From an uncultured Chitinophagaceae bacterium (GTDB lineage: Bacteria > Bacteroidota > Bacteroidia > Chitinophagales > Chitinophagaceae), in contig CALCII010000013.1 in assembly GCA_937907395.1 (NCBI GenBank), positions 620,001 to 684,000 of the forward strand: a stretch of 64,000 nt of DNA, read 5' to 3'. A program made the position numbers and the translations under genes. The notes under the pieces are model-generated. The model saw only the letters and a list, made by a program, of their open reading frames with translations. It had not been told where the DNA came from and did not search any database. Shown in pieces: positions 1 through 7,922 of this stretch (positions within the stretch are counted from its first letter, which is position 1; the number at the start of each line of letters is the position of its first letter).

Positions 1-21
1 TTTGTTTCTTTTAGCTGACAT
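1..21 (-). CDS. 5' end of a divergent gene (partial, unidentified)
   Basis: A minus-strand ATG at 19-21 opens a frame that runs off the left edge, beginning M-S-A-K-R-N-K. A TACCTTTGC motif (minus strand, 41-49 region) lies about 20 bases upstream, as expected for a Bacteroidota promoter. Only seven codons are visible, so the product cannot be named. Confidence 0.3.
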
Positions 22-38
22 GTGTTGAATTTTAGAAC

Positions 39-49
39 TGCAAAGGTAG
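39..49 (-). promoter_or_regulatory. TAnnTTTG-type promoter element for the leftward gene
   Basis: The minus strand reads TACCTTTGC here, matching the Bacteroidota -7 consensus TAnnTTTG. The same string occurs upstream of valS (minus) and mutS2 (plus) in this window. It sits about 20 bases before the ATG at 21. Confidence 0.4.
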
Positions 50-74
50 TTTTTCAGTAGAAAATAATATGAAT

Positions 75-87
75 TGAATAATATTCA
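75..87. promoter_or_regulatory. 13-bp palindrome, possible Lrp/AsnC operator
   Basis: TGAATAATATTCA has perfect 6-bp arms around one central base. It lies between the divergent left-edge gene and the Lrp/AsnC gene. AsnC-type regulators bind AT-rich imperfect palindromes and often repress themselves, so autoregulation is possible; this is inference from position and symmetry only. Confidence 0.3.
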
Positions 88-138
88 GAATAAAAATCTA
101 TAAAATGATTATTTTACAGGGTATAAAACTGAAACAAG

Positions 139-636
139 ATGCCAAAATCCCTTCCGGCAGAAAAAAACACTAAAGAGCCTGTGATGCTCGATAAAATTGA
201 TATTGCCATCCTTCGTTTATTACAGCAGAATGCAAGGATGACGGTGAAGGAAATTGCAGAGGAAGTGCACCTCAGCACCACACCTGTACATGAACGGATG
301 AAACGTCTTGAGCGAAGCGGTGTAATCAAACAGTATACAACAGTTATTGATGCATCGCAAATCAGGAAAAGCCTCAAAGTGATTGTATATGTTTCATTAA
401 ATGCGCACAGTAAAACAGCGGGGGCGAAGTTCATTAAACATATCAACGAACTGGATGAAGTGATTGAATGTTATAATATTTCGGGTGAGTTTGATTTCAT
501 GCTGAAAGTGGTGGCAGAGAATATGGATGATTATTACAACTTTCATGTAAATAAACTCAGTCAGAGTGAAAACATTGGCAATGTTCAAAGTGTATTTGTA
601 ATGGGAGTGTTGAAAGAGAAACTGGCAGGAGTTTAA
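139..636 (+). CDS. Lrp/AsnC family transcriptional regulator
   Basis: This is a DNA-binding regulator of the feast/famine type. An N-terminal AsnC helix-turn-helix (roughly residues 16-70, with LRLLQQNARMTVKEIAEEV then TPVHERMKRLE) is followed by a RAM/ligand-binding beta-alpha domain (residues ~80-160) that normally forms dimers and octamers and senses an amino acid. Length, 165 residues, is usual for the family. An in-frame ATG at 184 (starting MLDKIDIAILR) corresponds to the usual family N-terminus, so the first 15 residues may not be translated. The gene converges on the PrsW-type protease gene, 30 bp away. The effector and regulon cannot be told from sequence. Confidence 0.93.
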   Translation: MPKSLPAEKNTKEPVMLDKIDIAILRLLQQNARMTVKEIAEEVHLSTTPVHERMKRLERSGVIKQYTTVIDASQIRKSLKVIVYVSLNAHSKTAGAKFIKHINELDEVIECYNISGEFDFMLKVVAENMDDYYNFHVNKLSQSENIGNVQSVFVMGVLKEKLAGV

Positions 637-640
637 GGAT

Positions 641-660
641 TGAATGAGTGAATGAGTGAA
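641..660. repeat. short tandem repeat (TGAATGAG x 2.5)
   Basis: Two and a half perfect copies of an 8-bp unit fill the gap between the convergent Lrp/AsnC and PrsW-type genes. No function is evident. Confidence 0.6.
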
Positions 661-666
661 GGGGGA

Positions 667-1395
667 TTAAAAATTGTTATAGAGTTTACTGTTCTCAAAC
701 ATATTCTTTGACGTTTCCTGATGTTCACGGATGGCTCTTTTTGATAGCCAGATTGCAACAATAAAAGAGGCAACTGCGCCAAGGAAAAGCAATCCATCAC
801 CTACGAATTTGTTGACGTATTCTTTTCCCTGAAGAAATAAAAAGAAATCGTAGGTCCCGTGAAAGAACACTGCCCAGAATAAACCAAGAAACAAATTATT
901 AAATCTGCGTTTGGGGTGGAATTTTGCTTTACCCACATAATAGCCCATCAAAATGGCAAAAGTGCCATGTGCCGGAACACTTAAAAACATACGAAGCAGT
1001 GCAGTACCCAAACCATGCTGCATTACATAGCCAATATTTTCAACCGTGGCAAAACCCATTCCCACCATAACACTGTAAACGATACCATCAAATGGCTCAT
1101 CAAAACTTTTCTTTGGGAATGCATAGTAGCGGAGCATTACAAATTTGCTCAGTTCTTCGCTTAGTGCTACAATGATATAAGCAAAAAAGGCGGTGAAAAG
1201 AATTCCTTCTCCCAGCAGGTGGTCGGCCGGTTTGGTGGTAAACAGCTGAATGATGATGGCCGGAATTACACTGACGCATCCTAATAGAAAACAAATCAAT
1301 AATTTTAATCCGGGTTCCCGGTTGTACCTGTCTTTCAGAAAAATAAAAAGACTGATGGCGAGTCCGGGAGCGATGGAGAGAGCAAGTAAAAGCAT
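667..1395 (-). CDS. PrsW-like intramembrane metalloprotease
   Basis: This is a polytopic membrane protein of the PrsW/CPBP-related (abortive-infection-like) protease family, whose members cleave membrane anchors such as anti-sigma factors. Visible hallmarks are the EELSK motif after the third hydrophobic segment, the A-T-V-E-N-I-G-Y block, PAHGTFAILMGYYVG, and the C-terminal HGTYDFFLF. I place the start at 1395 because family members typically begin MLLLALSIAPGLA; in-frame ATGs at 1443 and 1473 are possible, but the latter would overlap the divergent gene starting at 1457. The gene is divergent from the exported zinc-protease gene and convergent with the Lrp/AsnC gene. The substrate is unknown. 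Confidence 0.85.
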   Translation of the reverse strand: MLLLALSIAPGLAISLFIFLKDRYNREPGLKLLICFLLGCVSVIPAIIIQLFTTKPADHLLGEGILFTAFFAYIIVALSEELSKFVMLRYYAFPKKSFDEPFDGIVYSVMVGMGFATVENIGYVMQHGLGTALLRMFLSVPAHGTFAILMGYYVGKAKFHPKRRFNNLFLGLFWAVFFHGTYDFFLFLQGKEYVNKFVGDGLLFLGAVASFIVAIWLSKRAIREHQETSKNMFENSKLYNNF

Positions 1396-1456
1396 AGGCG
1401 GTTCTTGTATTAAAGATAGTGGCAGAATTTCATTTTTAATCATTTCAACAGCATCT

Positions 1457-4267
1457 ATGATGAAACGTATCATCGTTCTGTTTCTGATGGTAGTTACAAC
1501 AGCAGAGTTACAGGCACAGGTTTTTGGCGGGAATAAACCTTCTCTGAAACTTTATCAGTTGAATACCGATACGGTACGTGTGGTATTTCCAGCCGGTCTT
1601 GAAGTACAGGCAAGGGAAGTGGCATGGACTCTGCATCATTTGTCCCGCAGTAAACCTACTTCGCTTGGCCATCAGTTGCGCAAGTTTAATCTGGTAATGC
1701 AAAACCAAACCATCCAGTCGAATGCGTATGTGGGAATAGCTCCTTACCGCAGTGAGTTTTATATGATGCCCGATCTCAATAACAATACAATGGGGTCAAT
1801 TCCCTGGCATTTGTCGCTGGCAATTCATGAAGGGAGGCATATGGAACAGTTTTCCAATTTTCATCGGTTTGTTTCAAAAGCAGCTGGTGTATTCTTTGGA
1901 CAACAGGGCCAGGCAGTTGCCATGAATGCAGCCATACCCGATTGGTTCTGGGAAGGAGATGCTGTGCTGCAGGAAACGATGAGCAGTAACCAGGGGCGTG
2001 GACGACTTCCCGATTTTTTTAATTCCTATCGTTCCTTATGGTTATCGGGTAAACAATATTCTTATATGAAATTGCGAAACGGATCTTTTCGTGATTTTGT
2101 TCCCAATCATTACGACCTGGGATATATGCTGGTTAGTTACGGACACGAAAAATACGGGGCAGATTTCTGGAAGAAAGTAACAACGGATGCGGTTGATTAC
2201 AAAGGATTGTTTTACCCTATGCAATCTGCCATTAAAAAACATTCAGGCGAGCCGTTCAAACAATTTGTACAGAACTCACTTGGTTTTTATAAAGGAAAGA
2301 TGAATCTTTCTGCAAGTGCTTCCTTCAATGGAATGACGCCGGTTACCAAACAGGAAAAACATAATGTACAATCCTATCAATATCCTTTCTTAACAGGCGA
2401 CGGAACCATTCTTGCATTAAAATCCGGTTATCGCCAGGTTCCGGTATGGGTTCGTATTTCTAAAGATGGTACAGAAGAAAAACTGAGAGTAAAGGATATT
2501 GCTACTGATGCTTATTATTCGTACAAAAATGATAAAGTGGTGTACACAGCCTATGAACCTGATCCACGCTGGGGATGGAAAGAGTATTCTGTTGTAAAGC
2601 TGTGGAATATAGTATCTGATGAAGTGCGTAAAATTTCAACAAAGTCCCGCTTGTTTATGCCCGATCTTTCTGATGATGGTTCTTCTATTGTGGCAGTGCA
2701 ATACACAACTGATCAGAAAAGTAGCCTGGTGTTCTTTTCGTTGACTGATTCTGTTCAATCAAAAGAGTTGCCCAATCCCGGACAATTTATTTATACCTAT
2801 CCGGTTTTTAATCCAACGGGCACTGCAGTGATTTCGGCTGTTCGTAACAAAAAAGGAGAGATGGCGTTGATAGAAACAGATATCAGTAACGGGCAAGAGC
2901 AAGTGCTGTTACCGTTTAGTAAGGCTTTGATTTCTTATGTAAGGGTTTGTGGAGATTCTGTTTTGTTCACCTCTGCACAAGGTGAAACAGATGTACTAAT
3001 GCTCTATAACAGAACCACAGGTGAACTGGTGCAACTGTCAAACCTGGCTAATGGAAATTACCAGGCATCTTTTGATCCGGCGAGCAATACTCTGCTGTGG
3101 AATACATTCACCAGCGGCGGATATATGATTCTGCAGCAAAAAACGGATCAGTTGCAAAAACAAAAAACAACACTTTCTGCTCCTGTTTTGCAATACAACA
3201 ATGTAAAATCATTTCAGTCTTTACCGGATATAGTTTCACAGGTAGAACAACAACCCGGAACTATTACACGCTATAAACAGTTTCCCCGTTTGTTTCAGAT
3301 TCATAGCTGGCGGCCAACCTTATATGAACCCGATTACGGGATCACTTTTATAAGTGAGAATATCATGAATAATCTCTACGGCGAATATTCTTATAATTAT
3401 AACAGGAACGAATCGTCGCATGAGTTAGGCGCCGATATAGTTTATGGCGGATTTTATCCCCAGATCAATGCCGGTATTTCAAACACATGGAATCACACTG
3501 CTGTATTGAGCGATTTGTCCACACTCAATTATGATCAAACAAATGCTCATATAGGGTTGACTGTTCCGTTACGCTTTACAAGCGGAACTACGTATAAATT
3601 TTTAACCGTATCCACAAGCTATAATACAGAACAATTACGTTTGAAAGATGCAAACAAAACTGTCACCAATTTTAATTATATGCTTTCGTATTTCCGGTTT
3701 GTGAACCAAAGCCAGAAAGCGAAACAGCAAATTTACCCCAATTGGGCTCAGGCACTAACGGTGCAGCATAAGGGGAAAACAATGGGAGCTCCAGGTAACC
3801 AGTTGTTGTTAACAGGAGCACTTTATTTTCCGGGGTTTCTGCGAAACAATCATCTGGTGGTAACGGGATCTTATCAGTCAAGAGATACACTGGATGGACG
3901 TTTCTTTTCCAACAGCTTTCCTTTCTCAAGAGGGTATAATGCCATTAATTTCCCACGCTTATCGAAATGGAGTGTGAACTACCATTTTCCGTTAGTATAC
4001 CCGGATGCTGGTTTTGGAAATCTTGTTTATTTGCTTCGGGTGAGGGGCAATGCATTTTATGATGATGCTAAAGGGAAAAGTTTACGGACAGGGAATGTTT
4101 ATCATTTCAGATCAGCCGGAATGGAGCTGTACTTCGATACGAGAGTGTGGAACAGTGTGGAGATAACTATTGGCGTAAGGTATAGCCGTTTGCTGGATAC
4201 AGACCTGGTGGATGTAAACCGGAATCCGAATGTGTTTGAAGTGGTATTGCCGCTGGATTTATTCTGA
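1457..4267 (+). CDS. exported gluzincin-like protease with beta-propeller and C-terminal barrel
   Basis: A large secreted or outer-membrane protein of about 936 residues. It starts with a signal peptide (MMKRIIVLFLMVVTTAELQAQ, cleavage after AQ). A zinc-protease motif H-E-G-R-H lies at residues ~124-128, followed some 40 residues later by D-W-F-W-E-G-D-A, the W..EG.A arrangement of gluzincins (peptidase MA-like). The middle (about residues 300-620) has TolB/PD40-like beta-propeller repeats. The last ~270 residues alternate hydrophobic and polar residues and end in Phe, as in outer-membrane beta-barrels. The frame is open upstream to 1250, but the signal peptide fixes the start at ATG 1457 or 1460. 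Substrate unknown. Confidence 0.8.
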   Translation: MMKRIIVLFLMVVTTAELQAQVFGGNKPSLKLYQLNTDTVRVVFPAGLEVQAREVAWTLHHLSRSKPTSLGHQLRKFNLVMQNQTIQSNAYVGIAPYRSEFYMMPDLNNNTMGSIPWHLSLAIHEGRHMEQFSNFHRFVSKAAGVFFGQQGQAVAMNAAIPDWFWEGDAVLQETMSSNQGRGRLPDFFNSYRSLWLSGKQYSYMKLRNGSFRDFVPNHYDLGYMLVSYGHEKYGADFWKKVTTDAVDYKGLFYPMQSAIKKHSGEPFKQFVQNSLGFYKGKMNLSASASFNGMTPVTKQEKHNVQSYQYPFLTGDGTILALKSGYRQVPVWVRISKDGTEEKLRVKDIATDAYYSYKNDKVVYTAYEPDPRWGWKEYSVVKLWNIVSDEVRKISTKSRLFMPDLSDDGSSIVAVQYTTDQKSSLVFFSLTDSVQSKELPNPGQFIYTYPVFNPTGTAVISAVRNKKGEMALIETDISNGQEQVLLPFSKALISYVRVCGDSVLFTSAQGETDVLMLYNRTTGELVQLSNLANGNYQASFDPASNTLLWNTFTSGGYMILQQKTDQLQKQKTTLSAPVLQYNNVKSFQSLPDIVSQVEQQPGTITRYKQFPRLFQIHSWRPTLYEPDYGITFISENIMNNLYGEYSYNYNRNESSHELGADIVYGGFYPQINAGISNTWNHTAVLSDLSTLNYDQTNAHIGLTVPLRFTSGTTYKFLTVSTSYNTEQLRLKDANKTVTNFNYMLSYFRFVNQSQKAKQQIYPNWAQALTVQHKGKTMGAPGNQLLLTGALYFPGFLRNNHLVVTGSYQSRDTLDGRFFSNSFPFSRGYNAINFPRLSKWSVNYHFPLVYPDAGFGNLVYLLRVRGNAFYDDAKGKSLRTGNVYHFRSAGMELYFDTRVWNSVEITIGVRYSRLLDTDLVDVNRNPNVFEVVLPLDLF

Positions 4268-4268
4268 T

Positions 4269-4733
4269 TTACTGCACAACAATTTTAATATCGGGAGCCT
4301 TAAAAAAGTTCCCTTTTTTATCCCGTACAATGATATCAACAATCAGCAGTTCATCTTCTTTCTTTACATTTTCAAACAATTGCTTCCGCCATTGTTCCGG
4401 TAAAAATCCATTGTTTTTCACCTGCAGCACATTTGAATTGAAACGGCTTTTGATTTCACCTGTTTCATCGTCTTCAAAACGGTCTTTACTGCGAAACAAA
4501 ACCATAAACCGTGAAATAGGGTAGCGAACTTTGTTGGCATCAATAACCCATACTGCTGAGTCTAGTACATTCAGTACCATTTCCAGCGGTAATTCGCCGC
4601 CCTTTGTGAAACCCCAGAACGATTGAAGCTTTGGCGGAGTGAGTTTAGGTGCCGTTTGCTGGGCTGATGCAGTATTGCCCAGCCACAGTAGCAGAACAGC
4701 CAGAACTGTGATACGAAAGTGTCGTTTGTTCAT
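4269..4733 (-). CDS. small exported protein of unknown function
   Basis: A 154-residue protein with a clear Sec signal peptide (MNKRHFRITVLAVLLLWLGNTASAQ). The mature part is beta-rich and charged, with a central Y-P-I-S-R-F-M-V-L-F segment and a C-terminal stretch ending APDIKIVVQ. The strand pattern vaguely recalls the C-terminal domain of gliding protein GldM, but this is too weak to name it. It lies 18 bp upstream of valS on the same strand, after valS in transcription order, and converges within 1 bp on the large protease gene. Confidence 0.75.
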   Translation of the reverse strand: MNKRHFRITVLAVLLLWLGNTASAQQTAPKLTPPKLQSFWGFTKGGELPLEMVLNVLDSAVWVIDANKVRYPISRFMVLFRSKDRFEDDETGEIKSRFNSNVLQVKNNGFLPEQWRKQLFENVKKEDELLIVDIIVRDKKGNFFKAPDIKIVVQ

Positions 4734-4751
4734 ACGGGGTTCTTCTTTGTA

Positions 4752-7403
4752 TTATAACGCTGCCAGGCTTTCTTCTATTGCTTTGATTTTTGCTTCCGCA
4801 TCGGCTTTTTTCTTTTGCTCAATAGCCACCACTTCCGGTTTGGCGTTTTGAACAAACCGTTCATTGCCCAGCTTCTTCTCAACAGATACCAGGAACCCTT
4901 TATAATAATCCAGGTCTTTCAGCAATTGTTCTTTTTGTGAGGTGGTATCAATCACAGTATCGGTAACAAGATAAAACTTGTCTTTTTGTATAACCGTTGA
5001 AATACTTCCAGAAACGGCCGAATTCACAAACTCAATACTTTCTGCATTTACTTGTTTTTGCAATACAGGATTGATACGAGCATAAGAAGCCTGCTCAGTT
5101 GTTTCAATGGAAAGTTTGATGGTTTCTTTTGGTTTGATCTGATTCTTCACTCTTACATCACGTAATGAAGTAATCACTTCTTTCAGATGAGCAGCCAGTT
5201 TCAATACTGAATCATCTGTATTAGTAACAGATTTGAACTGTTTGATGGTAATATCATCTCCTGCACTTCTTTCTTTCAGCTCATGATAAATTTCTTCTGT
5301 GATGAAAGGCATAAACGGATGCAGTAATTGCATGAGTTCTTCAAAGAAGGATACCGTTTTTTCATAAACCGCAGCATCAATCGGTTGTTCAAAACCGGGC
5401 TTCACCCATTCGAGATACCAACTGCAGAAATCATCCCAAATCAAAGAGTAAATGGTTTTCAAAGCTTCACTCAGCCGGAACTCTTTAAACAACTGATCAA
5501 TTTCACCTTTTGCTTCATTCAACCGGTTGTCAAACCATTCTACGGCAAAATTGCTTTCTGCATTGGGCGTTTCGCCTGCTGCTTTTTGCCTTGCTTCCCA
5601 CATCTTCACCAGTTTCAGCGCATTCCATATTTTATTGTTGAAGTTGCGTCCCTGTTCATTGCTCCCTTCGTCCCATAACAAGTCATTGCCGGCAGGAGAG
5701 GAAATCAGGATTCCAAAACGGCAGGCATCGGCTCCGTAACGGTCAATGAGTTCAAGAAGGTCGGGTGAGTTGCCCAGGCTCTTACTCATTTTGCGGCCGA
5801 GTTTATCTCGTACAATTCCTGTAAAGTACACTTCACGGAATGGAATTTCTTTCTGGTATTCCATGCCTGCCATAATCATACGTGCTACCCAGAAGAAAAT
5901 GATTTCGGGAGCTGTCACCAGGGTGTTGGTGGGGTAGTAATAATTTACTTCTGCATTGCCGGGATTACTGTATCCTTTGAACACTTCAAAGGGCCAGAGC
6001 CAGGAAGAGAACCAGGTATCGAGGCAATCTTCGTCCTGGGAAAGCTCAATGCTCAGGGCAGAAGGCTCAATGCCCGGATTTGCTTTCAGCATTTCGCTTT
6101 GCGCTTTTTGCTTTGCTTCTTGCAATGTAGCGGCAACGTAATAATTTCCATTCTTATCATACCAGGCTGGAATGCGATGTCCCCACCATAGCTGACGGCT
6201 GATACACCAGTCTTTAATATTCTCCATCCAGTGACGATAGAGATTCTTGAATTTGGAAGGATAGAATTTAATGTCCTCATTCATTACCACTTCCAATGCT
6301 GGTCCGGATATTTTTTTCATATCCACCCACCATTGTAAACTGAGGCGGGGTTCCACCACCACATCGGTACGTTCACTATATCCAACTTCACTTATATAAT
6401 CTTCTGTTTTTACAAGAAAACCTTGTTCTTCCAGCAGAGGAATAATTTTCTTGCGGGCTTCAAAACGGTCTTCGCCTACCAGGATTTGTGCATCGGCATT
6501 TAAAGTACCATCATCATTGAAAATATCAACCACTTCGAGGCTGTGTTTTTGTCCCAGTTGATAATCGTTCATATCATGGGCCGGTGTCACTTTCAAAGCA
6601 CCGGTTCCAAAATCCATCGTTACATAGTCATCCGTAATAATGGGGATACGACGGTTGATTAAGGGAACAAATGCAAACTTCCCATGCAGGTGTTTATAAC
6701 GGTCATCCTTAGGGTGTACACAGATGGCGGTATCGCCCATAATGGTTTCCGGACGAACAGTGGCTATGATAATGTGTTCATCCAGGCTGTCAATTTTATA
6801 ACGCAGATGATATAATTTCTGGTTGGTTTCTTTGCGGATCACTTCTTCATCACTCAGGGCTGTTTTTGCTCTCACATCCCAGTTGATCATTCGTTTTCCA
6901 CGGTAGATGTATCCTTTGTTGTACAAATCAATAAACACCCTGATCACCGATTGATAATAATCCGGATCCATGGTAAAAGACGTACGGTTCCAGTCGAGGC
7001 TGCAGCCCAGTTTGCGCAGCTGCTGCAGAATGATACCGCCGTATTTTTCCTTCCATTCCCAGGCATATTTCAAAAATTCATCACGACTGAGCGATGCTTT
7101 TTGAATTCCCTTTTCACGAAGCATTTGCACCACTTTGGCTTCGGTGGCAATAGAAGCATGATCTGTACCCGGTACCCAGCAGGCATTCTTTCCCTGCATA
7201 CGGGCACGGCGTACTAACACATCCTGGATGGTATTGTTAAGGCAATGGCCCATGTGCAACACACCTGTTACATTAGGAGGAGGAATGACCACCGTATAAG
7301 GCTCTCTTTCATCGGGAGTACTTGAAAAGTAATTTTCTTTGAGCCAATGCTGGTACCATTGTTCTTCTGCCACCTGGTGGTTAAAATTCTTGCTTAATTC
7401 CAT
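4752..7403 (-). CDS. valS: valyl-tRNA synthetase
   Basis: A cytosolic class Ia synthetase that charges tRNA-Val with valine and edits misactivated threonine. The protein is about 883 residues. The HIGH-type signature is H-M-G-H at residues 50-53 after PPPNVTG, the KMSKS loop is at 538-542, the CP1 editing insertion lies between them, and a C-terminal coiled coil (Val_tRNA-synt_C) closes the protein, ending in EESLAAL. The start at 7403 gives the usual MELSKNF N-terminus; an upstream ATG at 7430 falls inside the likely promoter motif and is unlikely. Confidence 0.98.
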   Translation of the reverse strand: MELSKNFNHQVAEEQWYQHWLKENYFSSTPDEREPYTVVIPPPNVTGVLHMGHCLNNTIQDVLVRRARMQGKNACWVPGTDHASIATEAKVVQMLREKGIQKASLSRDEFLKYAWEWKEKYGGIILQQLRKLGCSLDWNRTSFTMDPDYYQSVIRVFIDLYNKGYIYRGKRMINWDVRAKTALSDEEVIRKETNQKLYHLRYKIDSLDEHIIIATVRPETIMGDTAICVHPKDDRYKHLHGKFAFVPLINRRIPIITDDYVTMDFGTGALKVTPAHDMNDYQLGQKHSLEVVDIFNDDGTLNADAQILVGEDRFEARKKIIPLLEEQGFLVKTEDYISEVGYSERTDVVVEPRLSLQWWVDMKKISGPALEVVMNEDIKFYPSKFKNLYRHWMENIKDWCISRQLWWGHRIPAWYDKNGNYYVAATLQEAKQKAQSEMLKANPGIEPSALSIELSQDEDCLDTWFSSWLWPFEVFKGYSNPGNAEVNYYYPTNTLVTAPEIIFFWVARMIMAGMEYQKEIPFREVYFTGIVRDKLGRKMSKSLGNSPDLLELIDRYGADACRFGILISSPAGNDLLWDEGSNEQGRNFNNKIWNALKLVKMWEARQKAAGETPNAESNFAVEWFDNRLNEAKGEIDQLFKEFRLSEALKTIYSLIWDDFCSWYLEWVKPGFEQPIDAAVYEKTVSFFEELMQLLHPFMPFITEEIYHELKERSAGDDITIKQFKSVTNTDDSVLKLAAHLKEVITSLRDVRVKNQIKPKETIKLSIETTEQASYARINPVLQKQVNAESIEFVNSAVSGSISTVIQKDKFYLVTDTVIDTTSQKEQLLKDLDYYKGFLVSVEKKLGNERFVQNAKPEVVAIEQKKKADAEAKIKAIEESLAAL

Positions 7404-7426
7404 TGCCCTTTTAATTGATTTGGTCG

Positions 7427-7435
7427 GCAAAGGTA
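7427..7435 (-). promoter_or_regulatory. TAnnTTTG-type promoter element of valS
   Basis: The minus strand reads TACCTTTGC, identical to the motif before mutS2. It places transcription start near 7420, about 15-20 bases before the valS ATG at 7403, and argues against the ATG at 7430. Confidence 0.5.
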
Positions 7436-7618
7436 AGAATTATAGAGGGTCTTTAAGAGAGGAGAACTGTAAAAATCAATGCGAAATAAGGGCAGTATAA
7501 AATAAAAAATCCCCTTGTCGGGAGATCAGGATTCTGAACTACCGGCTAAAGAGAAAAATAAGTTTATAACCCCAGTGGGGCAGCAGTGTAGAATTTACTC
7601 TATAAGCACTAGGTTAAC

Positions 7619-7720
7619 TTAACTAAAAAAGAAATAAGTTACCACTGCAATAGCAGTAAAAAACACGATAACAAACAGAGTTTGTTTTGCTGAATCGTTT
7701 ACATAATTGTTCGTAGACAT
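7619..7720 (-). CDS. 33-residue single-pass membrane peptide
   Basis: A short open frame begins with ATG at 7718-7720 and ends with TAA at 7619. The product starts M-S-T-N-N-Y-V-N-D-S and continues with a clean hydrophobic helix (residues ~15-32, TLFVIVFFTAIAVVTYFFF). An AAAAGG ribosome-binding-like sequence lies 6 bases before the ATG, which is unusual among the genes here and supports translation. The Asn/Asp/Ser N-terminus would lie on one side of the inner membrane. No family is recognised. It stands alone in the 490-bp gap between valS and the exonuclease gene, with a structured leader upstream. Confidence 0.6.
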   Translation of the reverse strand: MSTNNYVNDSAKQTLFVIVFFTAIAVVTYFFFS

Positions 7721-7722
7721 AT

Positions 7723-7784
7723 GATACCTTTTAAAAATGAAAAAAGACATACTGAAGGATAGGATTCAGCTTACAAAAGGTATC
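7723..7784 (-). promoter_or_regulatory. inverted repeat leader in front of the 33-residue peptide gene
   Basis: GATACCTTTT at 7723-7732 is a perfect 10-bp inverted match to AAAAGGTATC at 7775-7784, and a smaller CTGAA/TTCAG hairpin lies inside the loop. In the leftward transcript the stem would sequester the AAAAGG translation signal of the downstream small gene. This could be a translational switch or simply an operator. Confidence 0.4.
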
Positions 7785-7922
7785 GGATTATCAGGGGGAA
7801 ATCAGAATCACAACCATTCAAATTTCTGATTTATTTAAAACTAACAAGAATTAGGCGAATTTTCAAATTTTTGCCCCCTTTTTTCACGAATTTAACTGGG
7901 AAATACTGGAATTTTGGTAGTT

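Noticed and set aside
1250..1456. Upstream extension of the exported zinc-protease frame
   Set aside because: It overlaps the PrsW-type gene on the other strand and would bury the signal peptide at 1457.
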